A DNA stretch of 64,000 bases, from NCBI GenBank assembly GCA_903851035.1, contig CAINND010000118.1:28880-92879 (forward strand), written 5' to 3'. Shown one piece after another: positions 1 to 8,038 of the stretch (within the stretch, counting starts at the first letter, position 1; each line of letters starts with the position of its first letter). Source of the DNA: an uncultured Acidobacteriota bacterium (GTDB taxonomy: Bacteria; Acidobacteriota; Terriglobia; Terriglobales; Acidobacteriaceae). The position numbers and the translations under genes were made by a program. The notes beneath the pieces were generated by a model. That model was not told the origin of the DNA and did not search any database. It worked only from the letters and a program-made list of their open reading frames with translations.

Positions 1-330
1 TTTGCTGAGCGCCCTCTAACCAAAGAGGACCGCGAATTGCAAACACTGGAGGGGCGGCCACCACTCGATGTGCCATCCACTAGTGCCCAGGTGTTGAGCC
101 GCCGCCGGAGAGCAGATCCCAGTGTGCATTTGCGCCTAGTCAGTCGCGACTGCGAACAAGACGAGCGGGATTCCGGCAGCGCAGAGCAGGAGAGGGAAGC
201 TTTGATTGCCGATGCGGCGGCGGAACAGGCGACGGCAGGTCACGGTAATGCATGGGATACCGAGCCGCAAGACGCGGACGGGAAAGACGAGGAGGAAAGT
301 TCCGGCCACCTGCTGGACAGCCGGAGCTAG
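1..330 (+). CDS. Unrecognised protein, C-terminal part only
   Basis: The frame is open from the first base of the window, so only the C-terminal 109 or so residues are seen and the true start lies upstream. The visible part is hydrophilic, with a basic stretch (SRRRRADPS) followed by an acidic, Glu/Asp-rich tail, and has no membrane segment or motif that I recognise. It ends 6 bases before fliD and reads in the same direction, so it is probably co-transcribed with fliD and fliS. A flagellar accessory role is possible from position alone. A TTG at 37 could serve as an internal start, but nothing favours it. Confidence 0.45.
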   Translation, partial: FAERPLTKEDRELQTLEGRPPLDVPSTSAQVLSRRRRADPSVHLRLVSRDCEQDERDSGSAEQEREALIADAAAEQATAGHGNAWDTEPQDADGKDEEESSGHLLDSRS

Positions 331-336
331 CAGTTT

Positions 337-1797
337 ATGAGTACAACATCCACTGGACTAGTCTCCTCAAATGGCACGGAGTTGATTGCCGGCGCCAGTT
401 ACACCAACGGCAATGGCATCAACGTCAGTGAGACGGTCAGCGCCATTATAGCGGCCGACCGTGCACCGGAGACTGCTTGGACCACGGATGAGACCACCAT
501 CACAAATCAGGAAACAGCCTTGACCACTTTGCAGGGCGATATTTCCACGCTGCAAAGTGCCTATCAATCACTCAGTGACTTCACGGGCATATTCAATGGT
601 CTGTCGGCAACATCTTCGGATACTTCGGCCATCATGGCCACGGTGGGCAGCAGCGCAACGGCAGGCACTCATACGGTTGTGGTAAGTAACCTGGCCACCG
701 TCGGCTCCAGTTACTCCAGTGAAGTAACAAGCGGCAGCATCTCCTCGGGCGCGCTGGTCATCCAGATCGGCAACGGTGCGGCGCAGACGATTAACATTCC
801 CGCCGACAGCTCTTCCTCCGGCACAACGACCCTAGCCAACGCCGCCGCCTACATCAATGAGCAGGGCCTGGGTGTTAAGGCATCGGTCATCACCGACTCC
901 GGCGGATCGCGCCTCTCGCTGACCTCAACAAGTTCGGGTGCGGCGGCCAGTGTCAGCGTGGAGTCAGCCCCGGGCGGGCTGAGCTTTACCAATATCGCGG
1001 GCAAGGACGCCAGCCTGACGGTGGATGGAGTGCCCATCGATTCCGCCACCAATACGGTTACTTCGGCCATCACTGGGGTGTCGCTGAGCCTGACGGGAAC
1101 GACCTCCTCGTCTGGAGTCACCGTTCAGGTGGCGGCAGATACAAGCTCCATCACCGCGGCTGTCAGCAGCTTCATCACTGCCTACAACGCAATCATTACG
1201 GACCTGAACAGCCAGTTCCAATACAACGGCGGAGTGGCGGCGGGAAGTACGAGCAGCAGTTCAGATTCGACCTCCGGTGTGCTGGAGAGCGATCCCTCGG
1301 CGCGCCTGATTCAGCAGCAACTGCTGAATGCCATATCAGTCACGGGAAGCGACAGCACCTCTTCCTCCTCCTCTTCAACTACGGCAGCCGTGTCTCAGCT
1401 CTCTCAGCTTGGCATCACCATGAACGACGATGGCACGCTGACCCTGGACAGCACGACACTGCAAAGCGAATTGAACAGTAATTACAGCGGAGTGAAGAGC
1501 TTTTTCGAAAGTACAACGTCCGGCAGCTTTTCCGGAAACTTCAACAACCTGCTGACCAATCTGACTGACCCGACAAACAGCGCCATCACGCTCGACCTCA
1601 GCGGATTGAAGGCAAACTACACCCAGGATCAAAGCAACGTCAGTACCCTGGAGACACATCTCACCGCCCTGAAGGCCACGTTGACCACGCAGTACAGCAC
1701 CCTGAACACAACGCTGCAAATGTATCCCACAAACTTGATGGAGGTGGAAACGGAGCTTGGTTACCGAACCACCACCAACAGCAGCAGTAGCAGCTAG
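337..1797 (+). CDS. fliD: FliD, flagellar filament cap (hook-associated protein 2)
   Basis: FliD forms the cap at the filament tip that folds incoming flagellin. The 486-residue protein has the usual layout: an N-terminal helical segment ending in a coiled region (about 45-90), a Ser/Thr/Gly-rich middle with the FliD_N and FliD_C beta domains (about 90-300), and a C-terminal helical segment (about 430-470) for polymerisation. It lacks cysteine, as exported axial proteins usually do. A GGAG lies about 12 bases before the ATG. Its own chaperone gene fliS follows after 11 bases. The length is normal for the family. Because it lies at the left edge, flagellin may be just outside the window. Confidence 0.93.
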   Translation: MSTTSTGLVSSNGTELIAGASYTNGNGINVSETVSAIIAADRAPETAWTTDETTITNQETALTTLQGDISTLQSAYQSLSDFTGIFNGLSATSSDTSAIMATVGSSATAGTHTVVVSNLATVGSSYSSEVTSGSISSGALVIQIGNGAAQTINIPADSSSSGTTTLANAAAYINEQGLGVKASVITDSGGSRLSLTSTSSGAAASVSVESAPGGLSFTNIAGKDASLTVDGVPIDSATNTVTSAITGVSLSLTGTTSSSGVTVQVAADTSSITAAVSSFITAYNAIITDLNSQFQYNGGVAAGSTSSSSDSTSGVLESDPSARLIQQQLLNAISVTGSDSTSSSSSSTTAAVSQLSQLGITMNDDGTLTLDSTTLQSELNSNYSGVKSFFESTTSGSFSGNFNNLLTNLTDPTNSAITLDLSGLKANYTQDQSNVSTLETHLTALKATLTTQYSTLNTTLQMYPTNLMEVETELGYRTTTNSSSSS

Positions 1798-1808
1798 GAA
1801 AGACGAGG

Positions 1809-2246
1809 ATGAACCAGACGGAAGTCAGCAGAAGATATCGCGAAGTGGAGATCCGCGGCGCCGGTAGCGTGGAGTGCGTCATCATGATGTACGACATCGC
1901 CATTTCTGATCTGCGCAATGCGCTCGTCTGCCTGTCGGCAGGCGATATCGAGGGGCGCACCAATGCCCTGGTGCATAGTCTGCATGTGCTGGAGCAGCTC
2001 CAGGGCTCGCTGCAGATGGAGGCAGGAGGCGAGGCTGCCCGCCAGCTATATCGCTTCTACTCACTGGCGCGCGCCAAGATACTTGAGGGTCAGCTCAAGT
2101 GCCGCGCCCCGCTGCTTGAAGAGATACTTGGGTCCTTCCAGCGCATACGCGAGATGTGGCAGGAAGTGAAAAACCAAAGCGAACCCACTCCGCCGGAGGC
2201 ATGGTCGCCGCCGACTGAAAGTCATGCCAGCGCGTGGAGCGCATAG
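1809..2246 (+). CDS. fliS: FliS, flagellin export chaperone
   Basis: FliS binds the C-terminus of flagellin in the cytoplasm and keeps it unfolded until export. The 145-residue product is a helical protein with the family signature near the N-terminus (a Y-R-x-V-E-I pattern, then VECVIMMYDIAISDLRNAL at about 20-38, equivalent to the usual LI-x-MLYDGAI segment). The last 30 residues are Pro/Ser-rich and longer than usual. It follows fliD with an 11-base gap and ends just before a rightward terminator, so fliD-fliS closes its transcription unit. The downstream gene flgL is convergent. Confidence 0.9.
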   Translation: MNQTEVSRRYREVEIRGAGSVECVIMMYDIAISDLRNALVCLSAGDIEGRTNALVHSLHVLEQLQGSLQMEAGGEAARQLYRFYSLARAKILEGQLKCRAPLLEEILGSFQRIREMWQEVKNQSEPTPPEAWSPPTESHASAWSA

Positions 2247-2266
2247 GAGTGGAAGTGAATTGCCAG

Positions 2267-2288
2267 GGCCGCATCGAGCGGCCTTTTT
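2267..2288 (+). terminator. Rho-independent terminator after fliS
   Basis: A six-base-pair GC stem (GGCCGC / GCGGCC) with a five-base loop is followed directly by five T on the plus strand. It lies 20 bases after the fliS stop and before the convergent flgL stop, which fits termination of fliD-fliS. Confidence 0.8.
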
Positions 2289-2298
2289 CATGCGACGT

Positions 2299-3192
2299 TT
2301 ACTTCAGGTAGTCGAGCAAGCTGACCTGGGATATCTTCGCCGCGGCCTCAATCGTCGCAGTCAGCGCCGTGTTTGATTGGGTCAAGTCAGTGGCCGCGGT
2401 TGCAGTGTCGGCAGCGACAAGAGTGTCTTGGTAAGTGGTGATGTTTACTTTCTCTTCAGAGAGAAATGTCTCATTGCTGGTCAGTTCATTCACAGTGTTG
2501 CCGTAAAAGACTTGCGCCGTGGAGATGGCGTTCAGCGCCGTGCTCACAGCATTTGTCGCCGTTCCCACAGCCGTTGCATCGCCGTTATCGAGCGCCGTGA
2601 CCATGGATTGCAACGCGGTAAAAACGTTGCTGTCACTCTGCGTAAAGATGCTGCTACCTGGCAGGTTTGCCTTTACCGAAAGTCCCGTGCCTATCTGCAC
2701 CTCGTTCTGCTGGCTGTTGCCAGCGTAGTCCACCAGCGTGGTATCGGTGGAATCCACTTTGTATGGCGCCGTGCTGCTGGCTGTGCCGCTGAACAGATAC
2801 TGACCCGCGTAGCTGGTGTTGGCCAGTGAAATCACTTGACTCTTGATGCCGCTGACCTCGGCGCTGATCGAGTTGAGGTCGGTCTGGTTCATCGTGCCGT
2901 TGGCTCCCTCCGTGCCCAGGGTGACCGCCCTTTGCAGCAGAGAGACGACACTGCTAAGCGTGCTGCTTGCGGTGTTGAGCGCATCTTTCAGTGAATCCGA
3001 ATTAGCCGTGTACTGATCGACCGATGCCAGGCGCGAATTTTCTGCGATCATGGCGGCTTCCGACGAAGGATTGTCCGAGGGCAGGTTCACCGTACGCCCG
3101 GTGCTGACCTCCTGCGCGGCATTATTTTCGGTGGTCTGCGCCTGGTTTATCAGGTTGACCATATCGTAGGCAAAATTAGGATTCACTCGCAT
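2299..3192 (-). CDS. flgL: FlgL, hook-filament junction protein (hook-associated protein 3)
   Basis: FlgL links the hook (through FlgK) to the filament. The 297-residue protein starts with the flagellin-like N-terminal helix (MRVNPNFAYDMVNLI..., then a GRTVNLPSDNPS segment at about 32-43, the classic flagellin/FlgL N-terminal motif) and ends with a matching C-terminal helix. It contains no cysteine. It lies 3 bases after flgK in the order flgM-flgN-flgK-flgL, the classical late operon, and is probably expressed from the sigma-28 promoter before flgM. Confidence 0.92.
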   Translation of the reverse strand: MRVNPNFAYDMVNLINQAQTTENNAAQEVSTGRTVNLPSDNPSSEAAMIAENSRLASVDQYTANSDSLKDALNTASSTLSSVVSLLQRAVTLGTEGANGTMNQTDLNSISAEVSGIKSQVISLANTSYAGQYLFSGTASSTAPYKVDSTDTTLVDYAGNSQQNEVQIGTGLSVKANLPGSSIFTQSDSNVFTALQSMVTALDNGDATAVGTATNAVSTALNAISTAQVFYGNTVNELTSNETFLSEEKVNITTYQDTLVAADTATAATDLTQSNTALTATIEAAAKISQVSLLDYLK

Positions 3193-3195
3193 AAA

Positions 3196-4584
3196 TTAAT
3201 AACCCGGATTACTTACGCCCATGTCCAGTATGTTGCCCATGAGCGTGTCAATGGTGGAAATAACCTTGGCGGCCGCCTGGTAGCTGCGTTCGTAGAGCAC
3301 CAGGTTCGAGGATTCCTCGTCCACGCTTACGCCCTCTACCGAGCTCTGCTGATTCTTCAATTGCGTCAGGATGCTACCCAGCGCGGTTGAGTCTGATTTT
3401 GCCTGCGAGATTGTATTGCCGATCTCGTAGGAGAGATTGGCAAATGCGCCGGTCGGCGTGGCGCCGTTGGTGATGCTCTGGTTTTGCAGTGCAATCATCT
3501 TTTCCAGGTTGCTGGCATCACCGCTGGCGCCGCCACTGGCTGCTGCTGCAATCTCTGCTCCGCTGGTGAGGGCCACGGTGATGGATGCCGCCGCGCCCGT
3601 CGAGTTGGCATTTGTGGTGTCCGGCGGGTTGAAGATGGGAGTTCCGGTGCTGCCGTTGGCATCGTTGCCGGCGGTCTGCACACCGTTCACCGCGCTGGCA
3701 AAGTCGTATGCGTACTGATCGAGCTGTGTTGTCATGCTAGCCAGGGTTGAGTCACGGGCCGTGATGTTGCCGCCAAGGCTGCCGCCGCTGATGGTGCTGG
3801 TGATATTCGAGCCTCCAGCCATGACATTGTTGTATCCGCTTGCGTCCAACTGGTTTGTCAGCGAGTAGGCCTTGCTGCCCACCACCAGCGGTATGCCGTT
3901 GCTGGTTGTCAACGTCAGTCCGTCGCTGCTGCTCACAGTCTGGTAATTCATGATGGATGAAAGCTGCGAAAGCAGGCTGGAGAGTTGATCTTCATCCGAA
4001 TTGTCGCTCTGCCCCAGGGCCGTTGCCGTCTGTATCTGCGCGTTGGTGGAGGCAATCTGCTGCAGTAGCGAGTTGGCGTTCGAGGTATCCTGCACAACAC
4101 TCTGGTCGGCCTGTTGTTGCACCTGTGTAATTGTGCCGGCCGTGGTCTGAAAGGCGGAGGCGACATTCTGCGCGGCGGTCAGCACGTTGGAGCGCAGTGA
4201 AGTGCTGGTGGGCGAGGTGGAGAGCTCCTGCAGGGCGCTGAAAAACGAATCCATGGTACTGCCGATCGAGTTGGTGGTTGTATCGGAGAACTCCACCTGC
4301 ACGCTCCCGAGTGCGTTGCTGAGCGTGTCATTCATGCTTTGCGCGGATGTGTTGGCGTTGATGGAGAGATCGAGCACGGTGTCGCGCAGGCTCTGAATGG
4401 TCTGTACATCCACGCCGGTGGAACTCTCGTCGAGACCGGTAGGCGTGCTCTCCTCCAGTACGACGCGGCGGCGCGCATAGCCAGCGGTATTGGTGTTGGC
4501 CAGGTTCGTGGTGGTAACGTCCATGGCCTCGGTGCTTGCCAGCAGCGATTGCACGCTTACGTTGAGGTCGGAGGTCAATCCCAT
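3196..4584 (-). CDS. flgK: FlgK, hook-filament junction protein (hook-associated protein 1)
   Basis: FlgK forms the first ring of the hook-filament junction. I place the start at the ATG at 4584 (MGLTSDLNVS...), not at an upstream TTG, because a GGGG ribosome site precedes it and it begins just beyond the flgN stop codon (4587-4589). This gives 462 residues. The N-terminus has the Flg_bb_rod signature with TTNLANTNTAGYARRRV at about 25-41. The C-terminal Flg_bbr region has LVLYERSYQAAAKVIST-like sequence, typical of rod and hook proteins. The middle is Ser/Thr/Ala-rich and cysteine-free. FlgN, its chaperone, is encoded immediately before it. Confidence 0.93.
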   Translation of the reverse strand: MGLTSDLNVSVQSLLASTEAMDVTTTNLANTNTAGYARRRVVLEESTPTGLDESSTGVDVQTIQSLRDTVLDLSINANTSAQSMNDTLSNALGSVQVEFSDTTTNSIGSTMDSFFSALQELSTSPTSTSLRSNVLTAAQNVASAFQTTAGTITQVQQQADQSVVQDTSNANSLLQQIASTNAQIQTATALGQSDNSDEDQLSSLLSQLSSIMNYQTVSSSDGLTLTTSNGIPLVVGSKAYSLTNQLDASGYNNVMAGGSNITSTISGGSLGGNITARDSTLASMTTQLDQYAYDFASAVNGVQTAGNDANGSTGTPIFNPPDTTNANSTGAAASITVALTSGAEIAAAASGGASGDASNLEKMIALQNQSITNGATPTGAFANLSYEIGNTISQAKSDSTALGSILTQLKNQQSSVEGVSVDEESSNLVLYERSYQAAAKVISTIDTLMGNILDMGVSNPGY

Positions 4585-4586
4585 AT

Positions 4587-4931
4587 TCAGCCCCGCAAGT
4601 GTAAGGTGGCGCAAGCAGCGTCGGGGTTATGACCACCGGCGAGCAGGATTGCACGCATGCTCCGTGCCCATTGCGAAGAGTGACGCAGCAGAAAGCGATA
4701 TTGACGAGCCAGTTCGCGGGTGCGGCGAAGGGCGTCATTGTCATTGTAAAAGCACGGTTCTGCCACAGCCGTAAGTTCCGCGCACAACTCACCCTGCCTC
4801 TCGACGGCCTTGCCGAAGGCAGCCATGTCCCAGGCGACGAGCGCCTTGATGCCATCTTCAATCGACGAAGCCAGCAAGGCCAGCGTGTGACTCTGCTCCT
4901 CCGCGAGGGAACTGGGCCGGGCGCAATCCAT
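4587..4931 (-). CDS. flgN: FlgN-like export chaperone for FlgK and FlgL
   Basis: The product is a 114-residue, predominantly helical cytoplasmic protein. Family-level sequence identity is weak to the eye, but size, helical heptad character (about 10-95) and position between flgM and flgK all match FlgN, which delivers FlgK and FlgL to the export gate. It begins 2 bases after flgM and stops 2 bases before flgK, so all are translationally linked. The C-terminal part contains an RRTRELARQYRFLLRHSSQWAR-like amphipathic helix expected for such a chaperone. Confidence 0.78.
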   Translation of the reverse strand: MDCARPSSLAEEQSHTLALLASSIEDGIKALVAWDMAAFGKAVERQGELCAELTAVAEPCFYNDNDALRRTRELARQYRFLLRHSSQWARSMRAILLAGGHNPDAACATLHLRG

Positions 4932-4933
4932 GG

Positions 4934-5221
4934 TCAGCTCCGGAAGAGATTCTGGAACATGGCGGTGGCCACGGCGCGAGGATCCACCGAGTAAGTGCCG
5001 CTGTCAATCTGCGCGCGCAGGGCCTCCACGCGATCCTGCCGTATGGGCGCGTCACCGGCAATCTGGCTGGTAAGCGAACTGATGCTGGTGGTATCCGTGG
5101 TGTTCAGCGCGTCGCTATTCGCCACCCGACCACTGCTGCCGGAGCCGGCCGATGTTGTGTTTTGCGCCTGCGTGGCGCTATCCAGCGGCAGGCTCTGGCT
5201 GTTGTCAATGCGTACTGTCAT
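4934..5221 (-). CDS. flgM: FlgM, anti-sigma-28 factor
   Basis: FlgM holds FliA (sigma-28, encoded in this window) inactive until the hook is finished and FlgM is exported. The 95-residue protein is disordered and polar in its first half and has the conserved C-terminal sigma-binding helices: RQDRVEALRAQIDSGTYSVD at about 62-81 and AVATAMFQNLFRS at the end. An AGGAGG ribosome site lies just before the ATG. A near-consensus sigma-28 promoter lies 32-58 bases upstream, so FlgM sits in its own feedback loop with flgN, flgK and flgL. Confidence 0.92.
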   Translation of the reverse strand: MTVRIDNSQSLPLDSATQAQNTTSAGSGSSGRVANSDALNTTDTTSISSLTSQIAGDAPIRQDRVEALRAQIDSGTYSVDPRAVATAMFQNLFRS

Positions 5222-5252
5222 AATCCTCCTTGGCTACATCGTCCTATCCTGC

Positions 5253-5279
5253 GTATCGGCAAACCTTCTAAAATCTTTA
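5253..5279 (-). promoter_or_regulatory. Sigma-28 (FliA) promoter of flgM-flgN-flgK-flgL
   Basis: On the minus strand the -35 element is TAAAGATT (5279-5272), the spacer is exactly 11 bases, and the -10 element is GCCGATAC (5260-5253). The enterobacterial consensus is TAAAGTTT-N11-GCCGATAA, so 14 of 16 positions match with perfect spacing. It points at flgM and lies in the only gap between flgJ and flgM. Confidence 0.88.
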
Positions 5280-5298
5280 GGAACTTTAGGCTGCGGCC

Positions 5299-5655
5299 TC
5301 ATCTTTTTTCAGTTGATATCTGTTTAGGGACCATCCCGTTTGTGGCGGCAGTGGCTCCCGCATCCACCCCCAGAGCGTGCTGAATCATCTGGGCAAAACC
5401 CAGAACATGGCGTTGCGCCAGGGCCTGACTGACGGCACGCACACCGATCGCTCCCCACGCCTCATGTCCGGCGTCGCTGTTTTCTTCATCCTTAATAGAG
5501 AGGTTCTTCTCCATATTGCCCAGCACGGTGGCAAATAGGCCGGCCTCCAACTCCTCGGCTCCGGCGGCCGCTTTTTGCGACTTAAGATGCGCCGCCAGCA
5601 GCTTGGGGTCGTGCATCAGCTCAAGGCCAGTAGGGGGGACAGATTGCGTGCTCAT
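5299..5655 (-). CDS. flgJ: FlgJ-like rod-binding protein (no muramidase domain)
   Basis: The 118-residue product corresponds to the N-terminal rod-binding domain of FlgJ, which helps the rod assemble in the periplasm. The hallmark LEAGLFATVLGNMEKNL at about 37-53 and the GAIGVRAVSQALAQRHVLGFA segment match the rod-binding family. The peptidoglycan hydrolase domain of the enterobacterial protein is missing, as in many phyla where it is a separate gene. Its start codon overlaps the flgI stop codon (ATGA), so it belongs to the flgF-flgG-flgA-flgH-flgI-flgJ operon. Confidence 0.85.
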   Translation of the reverse strand: MSTQSVPPTGLELMHDPKLLAAHLKSQKAAAGAEELEAGLFATVLGNMEKNLSIKDEENSDAGHEAWGAIGVRAVSQALAQRHVLGFAQMIQHALGVDAGATAATNGMVPKQISTEKR

Positions 5656-6767
5656 AGCACCTCCAATTCGGCCTGCAAGGCGCCGGCGGCTTTCAGCGCC
5701 TGCAAAATGCTGACGACGTCGCGCGCGGTGGCACCGATGGTTTGCAATCCGTTCACTAGTTGCTCCACGGTTGCACCTTCGTTTAGTTCAATTCGCTTGG
5801 CCGCCGCGTCGCGGGTGGTGAGGCTGGTCTGCGGCACTACCTCGGTCGTTCCGGTCTTGCTGAATGGACTGGGCTGCGAGACCTGGAACGTGGTTGCAAT
5901 CTCAATGGAAAGCGCACCGTGCAAAATACTGACCGCACTCAGCCGCGCCTCGCGGCCCATGACGATGGTGCCGGTCTTCTCATTCACCACCACACGCGTG
6001 GGTGCCAGCACTGCCACCGGTAGTGCCTGGATGCGCGCCAGCAGAGCCGGCACATCCGTTCCAGCGCAGGTAATTTCAATGCGGCGGCTATCGGTGACCT
6101 TGGCAACGGGGCGTTTCAATTCGCTGTTAATGCGCTCGGCCACGCGCTCTGCATTGTTGAAGTCGGCCTCGCGCAGTAATAGAGAGAGCGATCCCAAACC
6201 CTGCAGGCTGGGTGCTGCGTCGCGCTCGGTGATGGCGCCATTGGCGATGCGTCCCACTGTGGGGTGGTTAAGCTGCTTGCTGACGCCTCCAGCCCCGGCT
6301 GTGTATCCACCTACCGCCAGCGGCCCCTGCGCCATGGCATATACCTGCCCGTCCTCACCGTGCAAAGGAGTCAGCAGCAGGGTGCCACCCTCCAGCGACT
6401 TGGCGTCGCCAATCGAGCTGACGACGACATCCAGCGGCACACCGGCACGGGTAAATGGCGGTAGCGCACCGGTAACAAAGACGGCTGCAATGTTTTTTAC
6501 CGTGATATTTCCAGCCGTAATCTGCATGCCAAGCCGGGAGAGGATGTTGGTCAGCATTTGCGTGGTGAAGACCGTCTGCTTCTGGTCGCCCGTGCCGCGC
6601 AGGCCTACCACCAGACCGTAGCCAATGATGGCGTTCTCCCGTGCACCTTCGATGGTCGTGATCTCGCGGATGCGAACCATGCGTTGCGACGGCGCAGGTG
6701 GCACATCTGCGGCGCGCAGCGACACAGTAGTGGCCAGCAGCAACACGAAGATTAAAATGCGTGGCAT
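5652..6767 (-). CDS. flgI: FlgI, flagellar P-ring protein
   Basis: FlgI forms the P-ring bushing in the peptidoglycan layer. I prefer the ATG at 6767 (MPRILIFVLLLATT...) because it yields a normal Sec signal peptide cleaved near residue 20 (LRAADV). A GTG at 6791 would extend it into flgH. The mature protein begins VRIREITTIEGARENAIIGYGLVVGLRGTGD-like, the most conserved stretch of the family, and ends with QLVNGLQTIGATARDVVSILQALKAAGAL. The length of 371 residues is typical. The stop overlaps the flgJ start. Confidence 0.94.
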   Translation of the reverse strand: MPRILIFVLLLATTVSLRAADVPPAPSQRMVRIREITTIEGARENAIIGYGLVVGLRGTGDQKQTVFTTQMLTNILSRLGMQITAGNITVKNIAAVFVTGALPPFTRAGVPLDVVVSSIGDAKSLEGGTLLLTPLHGEDGQVYAMAQGPLAVGGYTAGAGGVSKQLNHPTVGRIANGAITERDAAPSLQGLGSLSLLLREADFNNAERVAERINSELKRPVAKVTDSRRIEITCAGTDVPALLARIQALPVAVLAPTRVVVNEKTGTIVMGREARLSAVSILHGALSIEIATTFQVSQPSPFSKTGTTEVVPQTSLTTRDAAAKRIELNEGATVEQLVNGLQTIGATARDVVSILQALKAAGALQAELEVL

Positions 6768-6775
6768 GGGTTGAC

Positions 6776-7480
6776 TCACATTCCCAACCACTTCAGCAAC
6801 GTGCGCATAACGATATTGGGCTGGCGCACGCTGTCACTGATGACGCCCTTGCCCTTGACCTCAAGCTGCAAATTGAAAAGCTGATAGGAATAAACAAGGT
6901 TGCCGCTGCTGATATCGGCCGGCCGCACCACGCCGCGCAGCGTCACGTTTTCGTGTTCGTGATTGGCAAGCAGATGGCGCCGCGCTTCCAGTACAAGAGA
7001 GCCGTTGGGCTGCACTGCAACCACCTCGGCTGTGAGTGTTGTATTCAGAGAATTCTTGGAGGCCGTGGTTCCGGTGCCGGTGAGCTTGGTGCTGGAGTTT
7101 GCCGCCAGCAGCGGGTTCAAAAAGCTGGGACTGGTGCCACCCACGCCAGTAACGGCGCTGTTGTGCGAGAAGGCGCGCTGACTGGCCAGGCTGCCACTTT
7201 GTGCAATCGTAGTGGACTCGGTAATTTGAATCGAAATAGTGTCGCCAACCTGGTGTGCCTTGTGATCGGCAAAGGGATCAGCCAGCAGTCCACTTGGCGT
7301 ATAGAGGCTGCCGGAGGAGATTGCCGCAGCGGACACCGCCGGAGGGGGTAGCTCCTTGAGGTAGGCCTGTAACGAATCCTTTTCCTTCGCCGCTTTCTTC
7401 TTGCTCGCCAGCAGAGGCGCCGGCTGCATCGCCGCCAGCAGTGTAATCCAGAGGGAGACGCTGAGGATAACGCGGTTCAT
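6776..7480 (-). CDS. flgH: FlgH, flagellar L-ring protein, without a lipobox cysteine
   Basis: FlgH forms the L-ring in the outer membrane. The 234-residue protein has the conserved core SLYTPSGLLADPFADHKAHQVGDTISIQITEST (about 57-89) and the C-terminal RHLLANHEHENVTLRGVVRPADIS segment. The N-terminus is hydrophobic (about 1-26), but unlike most FlgH proteins I see no cysteine there or anywhere in the signal region, so it may not be a lipoprotein. It abuts flgA upstream and flgI downstream. Confidence 0.92.
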   Translation of the reverse strand: MNRVILSVSLWITLLAAMQPAPLLASKKKAAKEKDSLQAYLKELPPPAVSAAAISSGSLYTPSGLLADPFADHKAHQVGDTISIQITESTTIAQSGSLASQRAFSHNSAVTGVGGTSPSFLNPLLAANSSTKLTGTGTTASKNSLNTTLTAEVVAVQPNGSLVLEARRHLLANHEHENVTLRGVVRPADISSGNLVYSYQLFNLQLEVKGKGVISDSVRQPNIVMRTLLKWLGM

Positions 7481-8037
7481 CAGGCGCCTCCATTCACAAT
7501 CACCACGCTGTGCGCATCCACAATCTGGGCGTGCAGTGTATGGCTGTTGCCCGCCACGCGCACGCGGATGGTCTCACCTGCGTCGCCGTTATCGAGGGCC
7601 ACCACAAACATCACGGCGCGCATGCCATCAGAACGGAGTTCCGCATGCATCTGCATCCCGCTATGCACGAGAGTCGAATGCTTGTAACGGGGGGCTGCCG
7701 TCGCCGTCTTCAAATTTCCACTTGATTGGACTTGCTGACTTTGACTGCCAGCCGTGCTGCTCAACACTACAAGTTGTGGCAGCGCCAGGTCTCTACAATG
7801 AAGGCGGAGTTCGCTGCGCTCTGCGCCGACCCTGTGCAATCCAGTAGCTACGCAGTTTGCAAAATCGCTAATCTTCGGATACACCAACAGCTCCGCCGGG
7901 GCAATCGAATGTCCGGTTCGTGCCGTCAGCCACTGGGACAGCCGCATGCGCGCCGTGATGTCCTCCGGCGTGGGCGCGGCCACGGCCGTGGCGCAGAGCA
8001 GAAGAACGCAGAGCAGGTTGTGTCCCTTCATGGCCAT
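7480..8037 (-). CDS. flgA: FlgA, P-ring assembly chaperone
   Basis: FlgA is a periplasmic protein needed to assemble the P-ring from FlgI. The 185-residue product has an N-terminal signal peptide (about 1-22, ending AVAAPTPED). The C-terminal part resembles the SAF/FlgA domain: STLVHSGMQMHAELRSDGMRAVMFVVALDNGDAGETIRVRV at about 118-158 has the family's VxxGxxVxA...G pattern. The sequence is divergent and shorter than enterobacterial FlgA, but its place between flgG and flgH supports the call. Confidence 0.82.
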   Translation of the reverse strand: MAMKGHNLLCVLLLCATAVAAPTPEDITARMRLSQWLTARTGHSIAPAELLVYPKISDFANCVATGLHRVGAERSELRLHCRDLALPQLVVLSSTAGSQSQQVQSSGNLKTATAAPRYKHSTLVHSGMQMHAELRSDGMRAVMFVVALDNGDAGETIRVRVAGNSHTLHAQIVDAHSVVIVNGGA

Positions 8038-8038
8038 G

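Noticed and set aside
5575..6621. Open frame of 348 codons opposite flgI
   Set aside because: It lies fully in the antisense of flgI, a certain gene, and has shadow-like composition.
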